Part shown: piece after piece, positions 34,198-43,959 of the stretch
Position numbering within the stretch: position 1 is the first letter of the stretch
How the letters are laid out: each line of letters begins with the position of its first letter
Assembly (NCBI GenBank): GCA_903884435.1
Contig: CAISEY010000066.1
Coordinates: forward strand, 1 to 46,237
Direction: 5' to 3'
Length of the DNA: 46,237 nucleotides
Origin: an uncultured Hyphomicrobiales bacterium
GTDB taxonomy: Bacteria; Pseudomonadota; Alphaproteobacteria; Rhizobiales; Beijerinckiaceae
Made by a program: the position numbers and the translations under genes
Notes under the pieces: generated by a model
Told to the model about the DNA's origin: nothing
Seen by the model: the letters and a program-made list of their open reading frames with translations, nothing else
Database searches by the model: none

Positions 34198-35220
34198 ATG
34201 AAATTCGTGGTTTATGGCGCGGAAAGGCGGCTGGGTCTGCTGCACGCCGGTCAGGTGTGCGACGTCGCGGGCATGACCGCCAAATACTTGCGGGAAAAAC
34301 AGAACGAACCGCAACCCTTGCCCATGGCCGACGCGCTGACGCCGCCCGATCTCGAGGCCTTCATCGAGGGCGGCGACCGCGCGCTCGACACGACGCGCAA
34401 GGCCGTCGAACACCTGTTTGGCGCGGCGGGATCGCGCGCCGGCGTCGATGGCGAGACGATCACCTTCGACGCCGGCAGCACGCGTCTGCACGCGCCCAGG
34501 CCCGCGCGCGGCCGCGTCGGCTTTTGTGGCGGCAACTTTCCCGCCCACGCCGCCGCCATGGCGGTGAACCGCGGCCGCGACGAGACGCCCGCCGAAGATC
34601 CGCGCGCCATGGTGCGCAAGCGCGGCTTCTGGGGAAGCTGGAAGATCGAGCGCGACGCCCAGGGGCCCGATGGCGTCGTCAAATATCCCAATGGCGTGAC
34701 GCGCTTCGACTACGAGGGCGAACTCGCCATCGTGCTCGGCAAGAAGATCAAGAACGTGAAGGAAGCCGAGGCGCGCAAGGCGATCTGGGGCGTCACACTG
34801 TTCACCGACTGGAGCGCGCGCGATTTTCCGCCGAACGCGATGAACCTCAATTTCGCCCGGGGCAAGAACTTCGACAATTGCTATTCGCTCGGACCATGCA
34901 TCGTCGTCGACGAGCTGGACGCCTATAATGTCGATATCGAGACTTTCGTGAACGGATCGCGCCGCCAGGCGTTCAACACGAGGGACATGGCTTTCACTTT
35001 CGGCGAGTTCCTCGAACACCTGACCTTCGGCCTGACGCTCTATCCCGGCGACATTCTCGCCTCGGGGACGGGGCCGGGCACGGCGATGGATTCGAGCAAG
35101 AAGGACGCGAACGGCAAGGTGTTGCCGGACCTGTTCCTGCAACCCGGAGACACCGTCGAGGTGAAGTCCCCCGGCATTGGCGTGCTGCGCTCGACGATCG
35201 CGCCGATGGATCCGGCGTAG
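34198..35220 (+). CDS. fumarylacetoacetate hydrolase (FAH) family protein
   Basis: 340 residues from ATG 34198, with GGGAGGA at 34187-34193. The N-terminal domain 'MKFVVYGAERRLGLLHAG' leads to the FAH core: 'RFDYEGELAIVLGKK' (metal-binding acidic motif), 'VTLFTDWSARDF', 'GKNFDNCYSLGPC' and 'GDILASGTGPGTAMD'. These cytoplasmic metal-dependent enzymes hydrolyse or isomerise diketo acids in aromatic ring degradation, for example hydroxymuconate decarboxylases and acylpyruvases. It starts a three-gene unit with two binding proteins. Confidence 0.9.
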   Translation: MKFVVYGAERRLGLLHAGQVCDVAGMTAKYLREKQNEPQPLPMADALTPPDLEAFIEGGDRALDTTRKAVEHLFGAAGSRAGVDGETITFDAGSTRLHAPRPARGRVGFCGGNFPAHAAAMAVNRGRDETPAEDPRAMVRKRGFWGSWKIERDAQGPDGVVKYPNGVTRFDYEGELAIVLGKKIKNVKEAEARKAIWGVTLFTDWSARDFPPNAMNLNFARGKNFDNCYSLGPCIVVDELDAYNVDIETFVNGSRRQAFNTRDMAFTFGEFLEHLTFGLTLYPGDILASGTGPGTAMDSSKKDANGKVLPDLFLQPGDTVEVKSPGIGVLRSTIAPMDPA

Positions 35221-35290
35221 GTGCGGCGAAGCCGCCGGAGATCGCGGCGCGCGTGCGGGCGCTGACCGCCGGGAAATGAGGGAGAAACAC

Positions 35291-36325
35291 ATGCGCACGC
35301 GCTTTTTCGCGGCTTTCGCGGTCGTCGTCCTTCTCGCGCCGGCGCCGGCCGGAGCCGCCGACAGGGTCAGCGTCGGCACGACGTTTTCCATGACGGACCT
35401 GCCGTTCTTCATCGGCGAGAAGCGCGGCTATTTTCGCGACGAGAATCTCGAGATGAATTTCGTCAATTTCGATTCCGCCGCGCGGATGATCGCGCCGCTC
35501 GCCTCGGGCGATCTCGACGCGGCGGCGGGCGGGCCCTCGGCCGGGCTCTACAACGCCATCGCGCGCAACATCGGCATGCGCATCGTCGGCGACAAGTCGC
35601 GCGCCGCGCCGGGACGTCACAGCCAGATTTTGCTGGTGCGCAAGGCGCTGATCGACAGCGGGCGCGTGAAGACGCTCGCCGATCTCAAGGGGCTGAAAGT
35701 CGCCAGCGCCGCGCCAGGCTCTTCCGCCATGGGCACGCTGAACCGGATTTACCAGCAAACCGGCATGAAGGAGAGCGACATCGAGCGCGTCTACATGGGG
35801 TTTCCGCAACAGATCGTCGCCTTGCAAAACGGCGCGGCGGACGTGGCCTTTCCCACCGAACCCTTCGCCAGCGAGGCGGTTCGGCGGGGCTTCGCGGTGG
35901 CCTTCATGACCGACGACAAAATTTATCCCGATCACCAGATGTCGGTGATGCTCTATTCCGACAAGTTCCGGACGCAACGTCGCGACGCGGGCCTGCGCTT
36001 CATGCGCGCCTTCCTGCGCTCGGTGCGGGCGCAGAACGACTCCATCGTCGATGGCAAGCTCACCGGCAAGGACGCCGACGAATTCCTGACGCTGATCGCG
36101 GAAAACACCAACGTCAAGGACAAGGTCTTTCTGCGCACGCTGACGATGAGCTACGCGGACGACGACGGTCGCGCGAATGTCGAGAGTCTGAAGGAGGATT
36201 TCGAGGTCTTCCGCAAGGAAGGACTGATCGAGGGCAAGATCAGCGTCGACGAGGCGCTCGATCCCTGGTTCGCGGACACGGCGGCAAGGCAGCTTGGCGA
36301 ACGAAGCGGGCGGTCGCCGCGGTAG
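35291..36325 (+). CDS. NMT1-type ABC transporter substrate-binding protein
   Basis: 344 residues from ATG 35291, with GGAG at 35281-35284. The signal peptide (FFAAFAVVVLLAPAPAGA) precedes 'DRVSVGTTFSMTDLPFFIGE' and 'KRGYFRDENLEMNFVNFDS', the aliphatic-sulfonate/nitrate binding fold. Ligand-site segment 'AAAGGPSAGLYNAIARN' is present. No permease or ATPase follows, so it is an orphan here. Operonic with the FAH-family gene; it may deliver that pathway's substrate. Confidence 0.86.
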   Translation: MRTRFFAAFAVVVLLAPAPAGAADRVSVGTTFSMTDLPFFIGEKRGYFRDENLEMNFVNFDSAARMIAPLASGDLDAAAGGPSAGLYNAIARNIGMRIVGDKSRAAPGRHSQILLVRKALIDSGRVKTLADLKGLKVASAAPGSSAMGTLNRIYQQTGMKESDIERVYMGFPQQIVALQNGAADVAFPTEPFASEAVRRGFAVAFMTDDKIYPDHQMSVMLYSDKFRTQRRDAGLRFMRAFLRSVRAQNDSIVDGKLTGKDADEFLTLIAENTNVKDKVFLRTLTMSYADDDGRANVESLKEDFEVFRKEGLIEGKISVDEALDPWFADTAARQLGERSGRSPR

Positions 36326-36383
36326 GCGCCGGGCGAGCGAAACTCTATTGTCCGGCGCGCCATCGCCGCCGACCGGGGAACCC

Positions 36384-37370
36384 ATGCCAGACCAGATCAC
36401 ACGCCGCCAGACGCTCGCCGCTCTCGCCTCGCTCGCCGCGACGCCCGCCCTTGCCCAGGCCCAGGGCGCGGCCGATTTTCCGAAATCGCAGATCCGGATC
36501 GTCTGCTCCGCCGCCGTCGGCGGCGGCAACGATCTCATCGCGCGCATCATGGGCGCCCATCTCCAGCAGAAATGGGGGCAGACGATCATCGTCGAGAACC
36601 GCCCCGGCGGCGGCAACAACATCGCGGCGGATTTCGTCTACAGGTCCGCGCCCGACGGCTACACGCTGCTGGTCTCGCCGCCTGGACCCGTCACGGTCAA
36701 CAAGGCGCTGTTCACCGACCTGCGCTACGATCCCGACAAGCTCGAGCCGGTGACGATCACCTCCTATATTCCCAACGTGCTCGTTGTCGCGGATACATCG
36801 CCCTTCAAAAACGCGCGCGACTTCATCGCCTTCGCCAGGGCCAATCCGGGCAAGCTCACCTACGCCTCGCAGGGCATCGGGACCACGGGCCATCTCACGG
36901 GCGCGCTGTTCGAGCAGATCATCGGGGTGAAGCACCGGCACGTGCCCTTTGGCGGCGCGGCGCCCGCGCTCACCGACGTGATGGCGGGGCACGTCGATTT
37001 CATGTTCGCGGACATTGGCACGGTGCTGTCGCTCGCGCAGGGCGGCAAATTGCGGATGCTGGCGACGTTGACGAAGGAGGCGCCGCCGCAGGCGCCGGAT
37101 CTGCCGACGATCGCCTCGGTGGGCCTGCCGGACCTGCTTTCGGACACCTGGACCGTGTTCACGGCGCCGCCCGGCACGCCCCTCGCCATTCGCGAAAAAT
37201 ACGCTGCGGCCATGCGCGAGGTGATTTTCCTGCCGGAGGTCAAGGAGCAGCTCGCCCGCATCGGCGTGGTGCCCTGGGGGCTCGGCGTTCAGGAATCCGC
37301 CGATCTCATCCGCGCCGAAACCCGGCGCTGGGGCGATGTCGTGCGCCAGGCGGGCGTGAAGGTGGAGTAG
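36384..37370 (+). CDS. TctC/Bug-family tripartite tricarboxylate transporter binding protein
   Basis: 328 residues from ATG 36384. The leader 'ITRRQTLAALASLAATPALA' includes a twin-arginine-like start. 'IRIVCSAAVGGGNDLIARIM' and 'ENRPGGGNNIAADF' are the family's ligand loops, and 'GTTGHLTGALFEQ' follows. It is the second such orphan in the window (the first at 6989-8011) without TctA/TctB genes. Bug proteins bind carboxylates, including aromatic ones. Confidence 0.88.
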   Translation: MPDQITRRQTLAALASLAATPALAQAQGAADFPKSQIRIVCSAAVGGGNDLIARIMGAHLQQKWGQTIIVENRPGGGNNIAADFVYRSAPDGYTLLVSPPGPVTVNKALFTDLRYDPDKLEPVTITSYIPNVLVVADTSPFKNARDFIAFARANPGKLTYASQGIGTTGHLTGALFEQIIGVKHRHVPFGGAAPALTDVMAGHVDFMFADIGTVLSLAQGGKLRMLATLTKEAPPQAPDLPTIASVGLPDLLSDTWTVFTAPPGTPLAIREKYAAAMREVIFLPEVKEQLARIGVVPWGLGVQESADLIRAETRRWGDVVRQAGVKVE

Positions 37371-37391
37371 GGCGTTTCCCCGGCGATCGCC

Positions 37392-38663
37392 TCAGAACTT
37401 CGCCTTGATTTCCGGTTCGAAAATCGCGCGCCAGTCGTCGCCCGCCTTCACGAAATTGTCGTGCGGGCGCATGTGGCCGTGTGTTTTCGGATCGAGCCCG
37501 CGCGGCGTCCGCCCCGCCTCGACGTCGTGCGTCGCCTCGAGCAGCAGGCGGCGCATGGTGATGATGGCGCGGTCCGTCGAGCCAAGGTGCTCCTTCGAGC
37601 GATCGACGATCGGCCCCATGCCTTCCTGCAAGGCGAAGTCCTGGGTGTTGATGCCGGTGATGCCCGTGAAGATTTTCGTCTTCATCAGGTGGAAATCGCG
37701 CCCGTAATCGTTCGACTTGTTCTTCTTCAGTTTGAACGTGCCGGGGATCATGTCGTCCGGTCCGCGGCCGTAGAAGATCTCGGCCTCGTCGATGTGTTCC
37801 GGCGTCAGTTTCACGCTCTCGTCGTAGCCATGGTGCCAGTTGTAGACGTGGGTCTGCCCGTCGTCGATCGGCGCCCAGATGTGTCCATCGACGACGGGGA
37901 AGTCCTTGCGCTTGCCGTCGAACTTGTGAATGCCGCCGCGCATTTGCTGGAACGGCATGACATAGTGATAGAGCCGCACATAGAAGTTGCCGTCGCCGAG
38001 ATTGCGGTGCGACACGTAGTAATATCCGTAGTCGGTCGTCTCCACGTCGAGCCGGGGCGCGGTGTCGATCTGGCGCATCTCGGTTTTCTTGTCGATGGCG
38101 TTGTTGTGCGCGAAAGAGGAATGCGCGGTGTCGAGCCCGCCCTCGAGCGCCTGCAAATAGTTGCACTCCTCGTAGGTTTTCGAGACATGGCAATGGGTGT
38201 GCGGCACGCGCGTCCATTCGTAGTCCGGCGGCTCCGGCATGTGTTCCTTCGGACCCATGTAGGTCCAGACGACGCCGCCGCGCTCGACCACCGGATAGGC
38301 CTTGATGCTGACGCGCTCCTTCAGGCGCGAGTCCGGCGCTTCCGTCGGCATGTCCACGCATTTGCCGTCTCGGTCGAATTTCCAGCCGTGATAGGCGCAG
38401 CGCAGTCCGCATTCCTCGTTGCGGCCGAAATACATGGGCGCGAGGCGATGCGGGCAATAGGCGTCGACGAGGCCGACGGCGCCCGTCGTGTCGCGATAGG
38501 CGATCAAATCCTCGCAGAGCAGCCGCACCTTGATAGCGGGGCCGTCGTTTTCCGGAAGCTCCGACGAGAGGCACGCGGGCTGCCAGTAGCGGCGGAACAA
38601 TTCGCCGGCGGGCGTGCCAGGGCCGACGCGGACGAGGCGTTCATTGTCTTCGGGTTTCAGCAC
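37392..38663 (-). CDS. Rieske non-heme iron ring-hydroxylating oxygenase, second copy
   Basis: 423 residues from GTG 38663, with GGAGG (plus CCTCC at 38671-38675) 7 bases ahead; longer in-frame extensions upstream lack any signal. Rieske ligands Cys70/His72 and Cys89/His92, and iron-site residues Asp178, His181 and His186 ('GGLDTAHSSFAH'), match the first oxygenase position for position, so the two are paralogues. Beyond residue 110 they diverge, implying different substrates. No reductase gene is adjacent; a convergent binding protein gene ends 21 bases away. Confidence 0.92.
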   Translation of the reverse strand: MLKPEDNERLVRVGPGTPAGELFRRYWQPACLSSELPENDGPAIKVRLLCEDLIAYRDTTGAVGLVDAYCPHRLAPMYFGRNEECGLRCAYHGWKFDRDGKCVDMPTEAPDSRLKERVSIKAYPVVERGGVVWTYMGPKEHMPEPPDYEWTRVPHTHCHVSKTYEECNYLQALEGGLDTAHSSFAHNNAIDKKTEMRQIDTAPRLDVETTDYGYYYVSHRNLGDGNFYVRLYHYVMPFQQMRGGIHKFDGKRKDFPVVDGHIWAPIDDGQTHVYNWHHGYDESVKLTPEHIDEAEIFYGRGPDDMIPGTFKLKKNKSNDYGRDFHLMKTKIFTGITGINTQDFALQEGMGPIVDRSKEHLGSTDRAIITMRRLLLEATHDVEAGRTPRGLDPKTHGHMRPHDNFVKAGDDWRAIFEPEIKAKF

Positions 38664-38823
38664 GGGCGCGCCTCCATTCGGGAATTGCCGGTTTTCGTGG
38701 CGGGAACTTATGCGGGCGCGCGGCTGTTTGTCCATCCGCGCGCGTCCTCTATCTTTCCCTGTGACCCGCGGCGCCGTTCGTGCTACCCGCCGCGCGGCGT
38801 CCGAAAGGAAAATCACCGGTCTC

Positions 38824-40260
38824 ATGGACACAAGCATCCTGAATTCGCGTCCGCCAGCGGCGCGGACGATCCATCCCCTCCTCGTTTCGTCGATCGTCGC
38901 GACGGCGTTCTTCATGGAGAATTTCGACGCGACCGTGATCGTGACCGCGCTGCCGCACATGGCGCTCGCCTTCGGATCGACGCCGGTTTCGCTCGGTCTC
39001 GGGCTCACCTCCTATATTCTCGCCCTCGCCGTGACGCTTCCCGCGAGCGGCTGGCTTTCGGATCGCTGGGGCGCGCGCAACGTGTTTTGCGCGGCGATCG
39101 CGGGGTTCACGCTGGCGTCCGTCCTGTGCGGCCTCGCGAATTCGTTGCCCGGGTTCGTGGCCATGCGCGCCCTTCAGGGCGTGGCGGGCGCGCTGATGTC
39201 GCCGGTGGGGCGACTCGTCGTTTTGCGCGCGACGGACAAGAAAGACCTCGTGCGCGCGATGAATTTCATTTCCACTCCGGGCCTGATCGGGCCGATTCTC
39301 GGGCCGCCGATTGGCGGATTCATCGCGACCTACGCGGACTGGCGCTGGATCTTTTTCCTCAATCTGCCGATGGGTCTGCTCGGGTTCTGGCTCGTGCGCC
39401 GTTTCATTCCGGACGTGCGCGAAGCGGGCGCCCAGCCCTTCGACGCGAAGGGATTTGGCCTCAACGCGGTTGCGCTCGTGACATTGTTGCCGGGGCTCGA
39501 TCTCCTCGGCCATCCTGGCGGGGACAAGTTCGCCGGGGCTGTTCTCGCGGCGGCCGGCGTCGCCGCCGGCTGGGCGGCCGTGGCGCATTACCGGAGGGCG
39601 GAGACGCCGCTGATCGATCTCGCGGCGTTGCGGATCAAGACATTCGCCGTCGCGTCGCTGACGGGCGGTTCGCTGTTTCGCATGTCCATCGCCGCGCCGG
39701 TGTTCGTGTTGCCGCTGTTTCTCCAGGTCGGCCTCGGGCATTCCGCGTTCATCGCGGGATTGCTGGTGCTGGCGCACGCGGGCGGCGATCTCGGCGTCAA
39801 GATCGTCACGACCGCGACGCTGAAAAGGTTCGGCTTTCGCGCCGTGCTCATCGCGAGTTCGGCTTCGTTCGCGGCGCTGATCGCCGGGCTGGCGCTGGTC
39901 GATGAACGAACCTCCGTCGAGGTCATTCTGCTGATCCTGCTGGTGTCGGGGATCGTGCGTTCGCTGCAAATGACGGCGCTTTCGTCGATGCAGTTCGCGG
40001 ACGTGCCGCGTTCGCAAATGACGGGCGCCTCGACCTTCGCCGCGATCAACCAGAACGTGACGCGCGCGCTCGGGATCGCTTTTTCAGCCTTCGCGCTGAA
40101 CGCGGCGACTGAGTGGCGCGGCTCGGGCGCGGCGCCAACCATCGCGGATTTTCACGTCGCCTTCGTCGCGGTCGCGCTGCTGTCCTTCGGAGCGACGCTG
40201 CGTTACCTGACGCTGCCGCGCAACGCGGGGTTGCACGTCAGCGCCGGGCGCGGCGGGTAG
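38824..40260 (+). CDS. MFS exporter, DHA2/EmrB-type
   Basis: 478 residues from ATG 38824, read divergently from the Rieske gene. The first helix 'LVSSIVATAFFMENFDATVI' followed by 'ALPHMALAFG' and motif A 'SGWLSDRWGARN' is typical of 14-helix drug:H+ antiporters, as is motif C-like 'GLIGPILGPPIGGFI'. Such carriers pump out toxic compounds. The pairing with an aromatic oxygenase suggests export of inhibitory substrates or products. AGGA lies about 15 bases upstream, rather far, so the exact start is uncertain. Confidence 0.88.
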   Translation: MDTSILNSRPPAARTIHPLLVSSIVATAFFMENFDATVIVTALPHMALAFGSTPVSLGLGLTSYILALAVTLPASGWLSDRWGARNVFCAAIAGFTLASVLCGLANSLPGFVAMRALQGVAGALMSPVGRLVVLRATDKKDLVRAMNFISTPGLIGPILGPPIGGFIATYADWRWIFFLNLPMGLLGFWLVRRFIPDVREAGAQPFDAKGFGLNAVALVTLLPGLDLLGHPGGDKFAGAVLAAAGVAAGWAAVAHYRRAETPLIDLAALRIKTFAVASLTGGSLFRMSIAAPVFVLPLFLQVGLGHSAFIAGLLVLAHAGGDLGVKIVTTATLKRFGFRAVLIASSASFAALIAGLALVDERTSVEVILLILLVSGIVRSLQMTALSSMQFADVPRSQMTGASTFAAINQNVTRALGIAFSAFALNAATEWRGSGAAPTIADFHVAFVAVALLSFGATLRYLTLPRNAGLHVSAGRGG

Positions 40261-40266
40261 GGAGCG

Positions 40267-42456
40267 TCAGGCCCAGCTCAGGTCGTGCCGGATGAACGGC
40301 GTCGAGCGGACGCGTTTTCCGGTCGCGTACCAGATGGCGTTGGCGACGGCGGCGGGCGCCGGCGGGCCCGCGGGTTCGCCGAGGCCGCCCCATTTGGTTC
40401 CGCCCGACGAAGCAAAGTGAACGTCCACGCGCGGCATCTGGTGGAGGCGCAGGAGATTGTAGCTGTCGAAGTTGGTGTTGGTGAACCGGCCCCTGTCCAG
40501 TTCGAGGCCGCCGAGCCACGCGTGCGACATTTCCCAGCAGACCGAGCTTTCCGCCTGTTCGGTCGCGGTGTGCGGATTGATCACGTTGCCCGCGTCGAGC
40601 ACGATCACCATTTTTTCAATGGTGAGTTCGCCGCGCTTGCTGACATTCACCGTGGCGCAAGCCGCCGCGATCGTGCCGTGCGATTCAACGACGCCGACGC
40701 CCATCCCCTGGCCCTTCGGCAGGTCGGTCCGGAAGCCGGCCTTCTCCTTCAACGTTTTCAGAACAAGCTGATAGTCGGGCAGGTGCTTCGTCATCTCGAT
40801 GCGCCAGTCGAGCGGGTTCCAGCCGCCGGCGATGGCGATTTCGTCGATGAAGGATTCCGCCATGAAGCCCATCTGGTTCGCGCCCGGCGCGCGGTGCGTC
40901 GAGCTGGGAACATGGCTCGCGACGTTGTGCCGGTCGTGATGACGCGCCGGGAAGCCGTAGGACATGCTCGAGATGCCATAATCCGCCGTGGCGCTGCCGA
41001 ACTGGTTGGCGCCGTCCATGGTGAACCAGGCCGCTCGCGTCACGAGGGCCGTTGGCAGGCCGTTGTCGCCAATCGCCGCGCTCAGCCGGGCGACGGCGAG
41101 GGGGCGTTGCTTGTCCTGCGCGAGATCCTCCTCGCGCGTCCACAAGACCTTGACGGGACGCCCCACCTGTTTCGAAATCTCGGCCGCCTGACGCGTCACG
41201 CCGGTGCCGCCCGCGCCATTGCCGCCGAAGCCGCCGCCGAGGAACATGGTGTGCGCGAAGACGGTTTTCGGGTCCACCTTGAGCTGGTCGGCGACCAGCA
41301 AAACCGCGGACGACTGGTCCTGCGTTGGCGACCACACGTCGACGCGATCCTTCTGGACGTGGACCGTGGCGTTGATCGGTTCCATGCGCGCGTGGGTCTC
41401 GAACGGCCGCTCGTATTCGGCGGTCACGACTTTTTTCGCGGCGGCGAGGATTTCGATGGCCTTCGGATCATCCTTCGTGACGAGCGGGCCCTTGACGTCC
41501 ATCAGCCGGCGGCCTTCGGCGAAATAGCCGGCGGTGCTGGTCTTCCCGGCGTCTCCCGCGTCCCATTCGACCGGCATCAGGTCGAGCGCCGTCCGGGCGC
41601 GATACCAGGTGTCGGCGACGACCGCGATGGCGTTTTGCATGTCCGGCTGGTCGCGCTTGCCGGGCACGGCCTTGAGTTCGACCGCGGCGATGACGCCGGG
41701 GCGATTTTTGACCGCGTCGAAGTCGTAGCTCTTCAGCTTGCCCCACGGCGCGGGGCTTGCCTTCACCGCGGCGTAGACCATGCCGGGCACGCGAATATCG
41801 ATGGAATATTGCGCGCTGCCATCGACCTTGTGGGGAATGTCGATGCGTTGCGTCGGCTTGCCCAGGAGCTTCCATTCGGCGGGCGTCTTGATCGCCGGCT
41901 CCCTGTCGAGCTTCACCCGCGCCGCGGCCGCGGCGAATTCGCCATAGGTTCCCGCGTGAGTCCCGGAACTCAGGGTTCCCTGTTTCGCCGTGACGGCGGA
42001 GCGTTCGACGCCCCACGCCTTCGCGGCGGCTTCCTTCAGCCGTTCGCGCGCCGAGGCGCCGGCCAGCATGAGATGTGGATGCTGCAAGCGCACGAGCTGC
42101 GAGCCGTGCGTGCTCATCACCTTGTATTCGTTGTTGTTGCGGACGTGACGGTTGGGGTCGGCGAAGACGGTCTGGATTTTCCCCCATTCGACGTCGAGTT
42201 CCTCGGCGATCAGCATGGCGACGGAGGTGAGGCCGCCCTGGCCCATCTCCGTGTGGGGAATGCGCAGGATCACGGTGTTGTCCGGCTCGATGGCGAGCCA
42301 GGCGTTGACCTCGACGCCTTCGGCGGGCGCGGCCCAGGGCTTCGCCTCGATCCGCGCGGCGCGGGCGACGGGAATGTGAAAGCCAAGCACCAGTCCGCCG
42401 CCCGCGGCGGCGGTGGACTGGATGAAGGCTCGGCGTGAAAGGGTTTTCCGGCTCAT
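40267..42456 (-). CDS. iorB: isoquinoline 1-oxidoreductase-type molybdenum hydroxylase, large subunit
   Basis: 729 residues from ATG 42456, with GAGGGGAAT upstream. The leader 'SRKTLSRRAFIQSTAAAGGG' is a Tat signal (SRRAFI), so the enzyme is probably exported folded. The body has the molybdopterin-binding motifs of the xanthine-dehydrogenase family: 'TMFLGGGFGGNGAGG', 'SSTHRAPGANQMGFMAESFI' and 'GVGVVESHGTIAA'. IorB-type enzymes oxidise N-heterocycles or aldehydes with a molybdenum cofactor. It is encoded 11 bases after its small subunit. The gene letter is by family, not proven substrate. Confidence 0.87.
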   Translation of the reverse strand: MSRKTLSRRAFIQSTAAAGGGLVLGFHIPVARAARIEAKPWAAPAEGVEVNAWLAIEPDNTVILRIPHTEMGQGGLTSVAMLIAEELDVEWGKIQTVFADPNRHVRNNNEYKVMSTHGSQLVRLQHPHLMLAGASARERLKEAAAKAWGVERSAVTAKQGTLSSGTHAGTYGEFAAAAARVKLDREPAIKTPAEWKLLGKPTQRIDIPHKVDGSAQYSIDIRVPGMVYAAVKASPAPWGKLKSYDFDAVKNRPGVIAAVELKAVPGKRDQPDMQNAIAVVADTWYRARTALDLMPVEWDAGDAGKTSTAGYFAEGRRLMDVKGPLVTKDDPKAIEILAAAKKVVTAEYERPFETHARMEPINATVHVQKDRVDVWSPTQDQSSAVLLVADQLKVDPKTVFAHTMFLGGGFGGNGAGGTGVTRQAAEISKQVGRPVKVLWTREEDLAQDKQRPLAVARLSAAIGDNGLPTALVTRAAWFTMDGANQFGSATADYGISSMSYGFPARHHDRHNVASHVPSSTHRAPGANQMGFMAESFIDEIAIAGGWNPLDWRIEMTKHLPDYQLVLKTLKEKAGFRTDLPKGQGMGVGVVESHGTIAAACATVNVSKRGELTIEKMVIVLDAGNVINPHTATEQAESSVCWEMSHAWLGGLELDRGRFTNTNFDSYNLLRLHQMPRVDVHFASSGGTKWGGLGEPAGPPAPAAVANAIWYATGKRVRSTPFIRHDLSWA

Positions 42457-42467
42457 GGCGATTCCCC

Positions 42468-42932
42468 TCAGCTCTTCGCGATGATTTCGGCGGCGCGATG
42501 CACGCCCGCGCGGATGCGCTGATAGGTGCCGCAGCGGCAGAGATTGCCCGACATGGCCGCGTCGATCTCCGCGTCGGTGGGGTTCTTGCGCTTTTCGAGA
42601 AGCGCGGCGGCTGACATGATCTGGCCGGACTGGCAATAGCCGCATTGCGGCACGCCGATTTCGATCCAGGCGCGCTGGACGGCGTGGCTCTTGTCCTTCG
42701 AAAGTCCCTCGATGGTGGTGATTTTCTTGCCGGCGGCGGCGGAGGCCGCGGTCTGGCAGGAGCGCACCGGCTGTCCATCGACATGCACCGTGCAGGCGCC
42801 GCAGGCGGCGATTCCGCACCCGTATTTCGTGCCGGTCAGGCCAAGCGAATCGCGCAAAACCCAGAGCAGCGGGGTTTCGGGCTCTATGTCGACGCTGTGC
42901 GCCGCGCCATTGATGTTGAGTGCGATGGACAT
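42468..42932 (-). CDS. iorA: [2Fe-2S] small subunit of molybdenum hydroxylase
   Basis: 154 residues from ATG 42932, with GAGGAG upstream. The plant-type cluster ligands are Cys39, Cys44, Cys47 and Cys59 ('[13 protein letters not shown]'); the second cluster uses Cys97, Cys100, Cys132 and Cys134 ('[12 protein letters not shown]', 'NLCRCGTYQ'). This is the full pattern of CoxS/IorA subunits, which pass electrons from the molybdenum site. It pairs with the IorB-like subunit; no FAD subunit gene is present, as in the isoquinoline oxidoreductase type. Confidence 0.93.
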   Translation of the reverse strand: MSIALNINGAAHSVDIEPETPLLWVLRDSLGLTGTKYGCGIAACGACTVHVDGQPVRSCQTAASAAAGKKITTIEGLSKDKSHAVQRAWIEIGVPQCGYCQSGQIMSAAALLEKRKNPTDAEIDAAMSGNLCRCGTYQRIRAGVHRAAEIIAKS

Positions 42933-43056
42933 CGCCCGTCTCCTCTCCCCGTGACGCGCGTTCGCGCGATTTGTTGCTTTGGCGGGCCCGGGCCCGACGA
43001 TCGGCACAAGAGCATGGACGGCGGCGCGAGGAAAGCGCCGCCGCCCGGCGCGAACG

Positions 43057-43764
43057 TCAGTTCGCCGCGAAGCAGTAGAGCAGGCCGGCGCCGCCGGTGC
43101 TCACGAGATCGCGCTGGCTGCAACCGCCGTCGTTCCCGCGCGAGGGGTGCGAGGAATTCCAGGACCGCGCCTGATCCGTGTCGGTGAGGCCGGTCCGGTC
43201 GATATGGCCAAGCATGGCCGCGCCCTTCGTGCTGCTGGTCCAGTTGCCGCAGGTCATGTCCTGGCCCGCCGGGAAGGCGCGGCCGTCCGTCTGCGAACCG
43301 GTGAGGGCGTCGTGAACGTTGGGCGCCCAGCCGACGCCGGGCAGTTTCTGGCCGCGCTCGGTGAGCGAGGTTTCCATGCCCATTTTGTTGCCCGCGCCGT
43401 GGAGGTCGTCGACGCTCTGGGCGATGGCGACGCCCTTGAAGTTCGTCCACGGGCCCTTGCCGATGCGGTCGCGGGCGTTGATCGCGGGCTTGCCGTCCGC
43501 CGGCTGGGTGCTGAGATAGGCCCGCCAGGTTTTGGCGCCCGCGCCGGCGCCCGTGGCCAGCGTCTGGCAATGTTTGTCGGCGCCTTCGAGGCCGCCGAGA
43601 TCCGCGCCCTTGCCGAGTCCCGCGCTCGTGACGAAGAATCCCATGTTGGGCGATTGCGGCTGCGTCGGCGCCGCGGGGGCGGCGGGCTGCTGGGCGCTGG
43701 CGGACGCGGCGGCCAGCGCGGACGCGGAAAACGTCGCGATGAAAATATAACGCATTGCGGTCAT
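43057..43764 (-). CDS. secreted lectin-like protein of unknown role
   Basis: 235 residues from ATG 43764 (GAGGGA upstream). A signal peptide ([19 protein letters not shown]) is followed by a Pro/Ala/Gln linker ([13 protein letters not shown]) and a globular part with four well-spaced cysteines: '[10 protein letters not shown]', '[10 protein letters not shown]', 'GGCSQRD' and 'LLYCFAAN'. The layout resembles secreted proteins often labelled lectin in Rhizobiales; that label is from memory and no sugar-binding evidence is visible. It is periplasmic or secreted. Confidence 0.75.
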   Translation of the reverse strand: MTAMRYIFIATFSASALAAASASAQQPAAPAAPTQPQSPNMGFFVTSAGLGKGADLGGLEGADKHCQTLATGAGAGAKTWRAYLSTQPADGKPAINARDRIGKGPWTNFKGVAIAQSVDDLHGAGNKMGMETSLTERGQKLPGVGWAPNVHDALTGSQTDGRAFPAGQDMTCGNWTSSTKGAAMLGHIDRTGLTDTDQARSWNSSHPSRGNDGGCSQRDLVSTGGAGLLYCFAAN

Positions 43765-43959
43765 CTGTGGTTCCCTCTCGCTGGAAGGCCTTGTGCCGGC
43801 GCTTCCTGCGTCGAAGGTAGCATGGATGTAACGCCAGCCGCGGGGCGATCACGCGTTTGTGTTTGCCGCCGAGCCCGGGCCGGAACCGGGGCGGGCGGAA
43901 TCACCCGTGGATTTTCACGCGCCATTGGTCTTATTCTGGCGCGTGGAGAGGAACACGAG

